DNA of 23,617 bases, from positions 1 to 23,617 of the forward strand of contig JAVBOX010000035.1 of assembly GCA_031550095.1 (NCBI GenBank), read 5' to 3'. Position numbers and translations under genes: made by a program. Every line of letters starts with the position of its first letter. Within the stretch, counting starts at the first letter, position 1. Origin of the DNA: Avichristensenella sp031550095 (GTDB lineage: Bacteria > Bacillota > Clostridia > Christensenellales > Aristaeellaceae). The notes beneath the pieces are model-generated. The model did no database searches. It was not told the DNA's origin and saw only the letters and a program-made list of their open reading frames with translations. Below are positions 23,186 to 23,617 of the stretch, piece after piece.

Positions 23186-23214
23186 TTGACAGCCTTTCAA
23201 GATGATGCTATACT
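23186..23214 (+). promoter_or_regulatory. Sigma-A-type promoter of the chvE-like gene
   Basis: TTGACA (23186-23191) and TATACT (23209-23214) are separated by exactly 17 bases. The hexamers and spacing are the same as in the carbohydrate-operon promoter at 21909-21937. The transcription start is expected near 23221, giving a leader of about 155 bases. Confidence 0.85.
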
Positions 23215-23375
23215 GGCCGCATATCCAAATTATATAAAAACAACGCAAAAAAAACGTGGTTATTGCACGTTAATGGCAATGCCGTTACAATTTTGGTTCG
23301 CTTTCTTTTGGCCTTTTCCCTAGAGTTTCAAGCGGAAATGCTTGGACATAGAATCAACAAAGGAGTGAACTCATC
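23215..23375 (+). other. AT-rich leader of the chvE-like gene
   Basis: No coding sequence is seen. The leader contains a 6-bp stem AACGTG/CACGTT with a 7-base loop (23253-23271) and a short stem AAGC/GCTT (near 23330-23343), then the ribosome site AAAGGAGTGA. I recognise no known riboswitch class. Confidence 0.4.
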
Positions 23376-23617
23376 ATGAAAAGGTTTCTCGCAGCAATGG
23401 TCGCTCTCATTCTATCCCTGACGATGATCGGCTCAGCCCTCGCCGCCGATAAAGTAGGCGTGGCGATGCCCACCCAGAGCCTGCAGCGCTGGAATCAAGA
23501 CGGCGACAACATGAAAAAGCAGCTGGAGGCCGCCGGCTACGAAGTTGACCTGCAATATGCCGACAACGATGTGGCCCGCCAAGTTTCCCAGTTGGAGAAC
23601 ATGATCCTGGGCGGCTG
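23376..23617 (+). CDS. chvE: ChvE-like multiple-sugar-binding protein (partial, CUT2 transporter)
   Basis: The first 80 residues are present. A signal peptide (MKRFLAAMVALILSLTMIGS, cleavage likely at ALA-A) is followed by VGVAMPTQSLQRWNQDG, KQLEAAGYEVDLQYADND and QVSQLENMI. These match the start of ChvE-type periplasmic sugar-binding proteins, which bind aldopyranoses for CUT2 ABC transporters. The start has AAAGGAGTGA upstream. There is no lipobox cysteine, as with the other two binding proteins here. The rest of the gene, and presumably a ribose-type ATPase and permease, lie beyond the window. Confidence 0.88.
   Translation, partial: MKRFLAAMVALILSLTMIGSALAADKVGVAMPTQSLQRWNQDGDNMKKQLEAAGYEVDLQYADNDVARQVSQLENMILGG

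Noticed and set aside
23215..23375. Riboswitch in the chvE-like leader
   Set aside because: Only short weak stems are present and no known aptamer signature was recognised.

Overview
The window reads like a fairly GC-rich member of the Bacillota, class Clostridia, probably a gut or rumen lineage. The pointers are two CUT1-type sugar ABC transporters, a YesM/YesN-type two-component pair inside a transporter operon, a BspA-like leucine-rich-repeat surface protein, strong AGGAGG-type ribosome binding sites, and substrate-binding proteins whose signal peptides lack a lipobox cysteine. A Christensenellales-like placement is my guess, not something the sequence proves. All genes lie on the minus strand except a lacI-type regulator and a ChvE-like binding protein at the right end.

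Positions 1-8990 (minus strand) form one tight operon. In transcription order it encodes a solute-binding protein, two permeases, a YghZ-type aldo-keto reductase, an AraC-type response regulator, its sensor kinase, an HpaI-family aldolase, a short DapA/NanA-like protein lacking the Schiff-base lysine, and the first ten codons of a further gene. Most genes overlap or nearly abut. The set suggests uptake and breakdown of a sugar or sugar acid under control of its own two-component system.

Positions 8991-12459 are a damaged, repeat-rich segment. A BspA-like LRR gene stops at an amber codon just inside a fourth module and then meets a 160-bp palindromic element (A). Behind it lie a frameshifted LRR pseudogene and the 5' part of an IS5-family transposase gene. 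That transposase gene is split by a second palindromic element (B), which is flanked by a TA duplication; removing the element restores the transposase frame.

Positions 12460-21822 (minus strand) are a second carbohydrate operon: a DUF6259-like predicted glycosidase, a solute-binding protein, two permeases, a GH172 (DUF2961) enzyme and, beyond a third palindromic element (C), a GH38-type enzyme. None of the three hydrolases has a signal peptide, so they should act on imported oligosaccharides. A divergent lacI-type gene (22083-23090) shares the control region; each of the two divergent sigma-A-type promoters has a matching ATCGAT-centred operator candidate just downstream.

Positions 23091-23617 carry a perfect 20-bp palindrome, a consensus promoter and the start of a ChvE-like sugar-binding protein gene, presumably the first gene of a CUT2 transporter operon.

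The most unusual feature is the family of three ~160-bp elements (A, B, C). They share a small core, but their outer arms differ between copies while staying self-complementary within each copy. At least one copy shows the footprint of transposition into a TA site.
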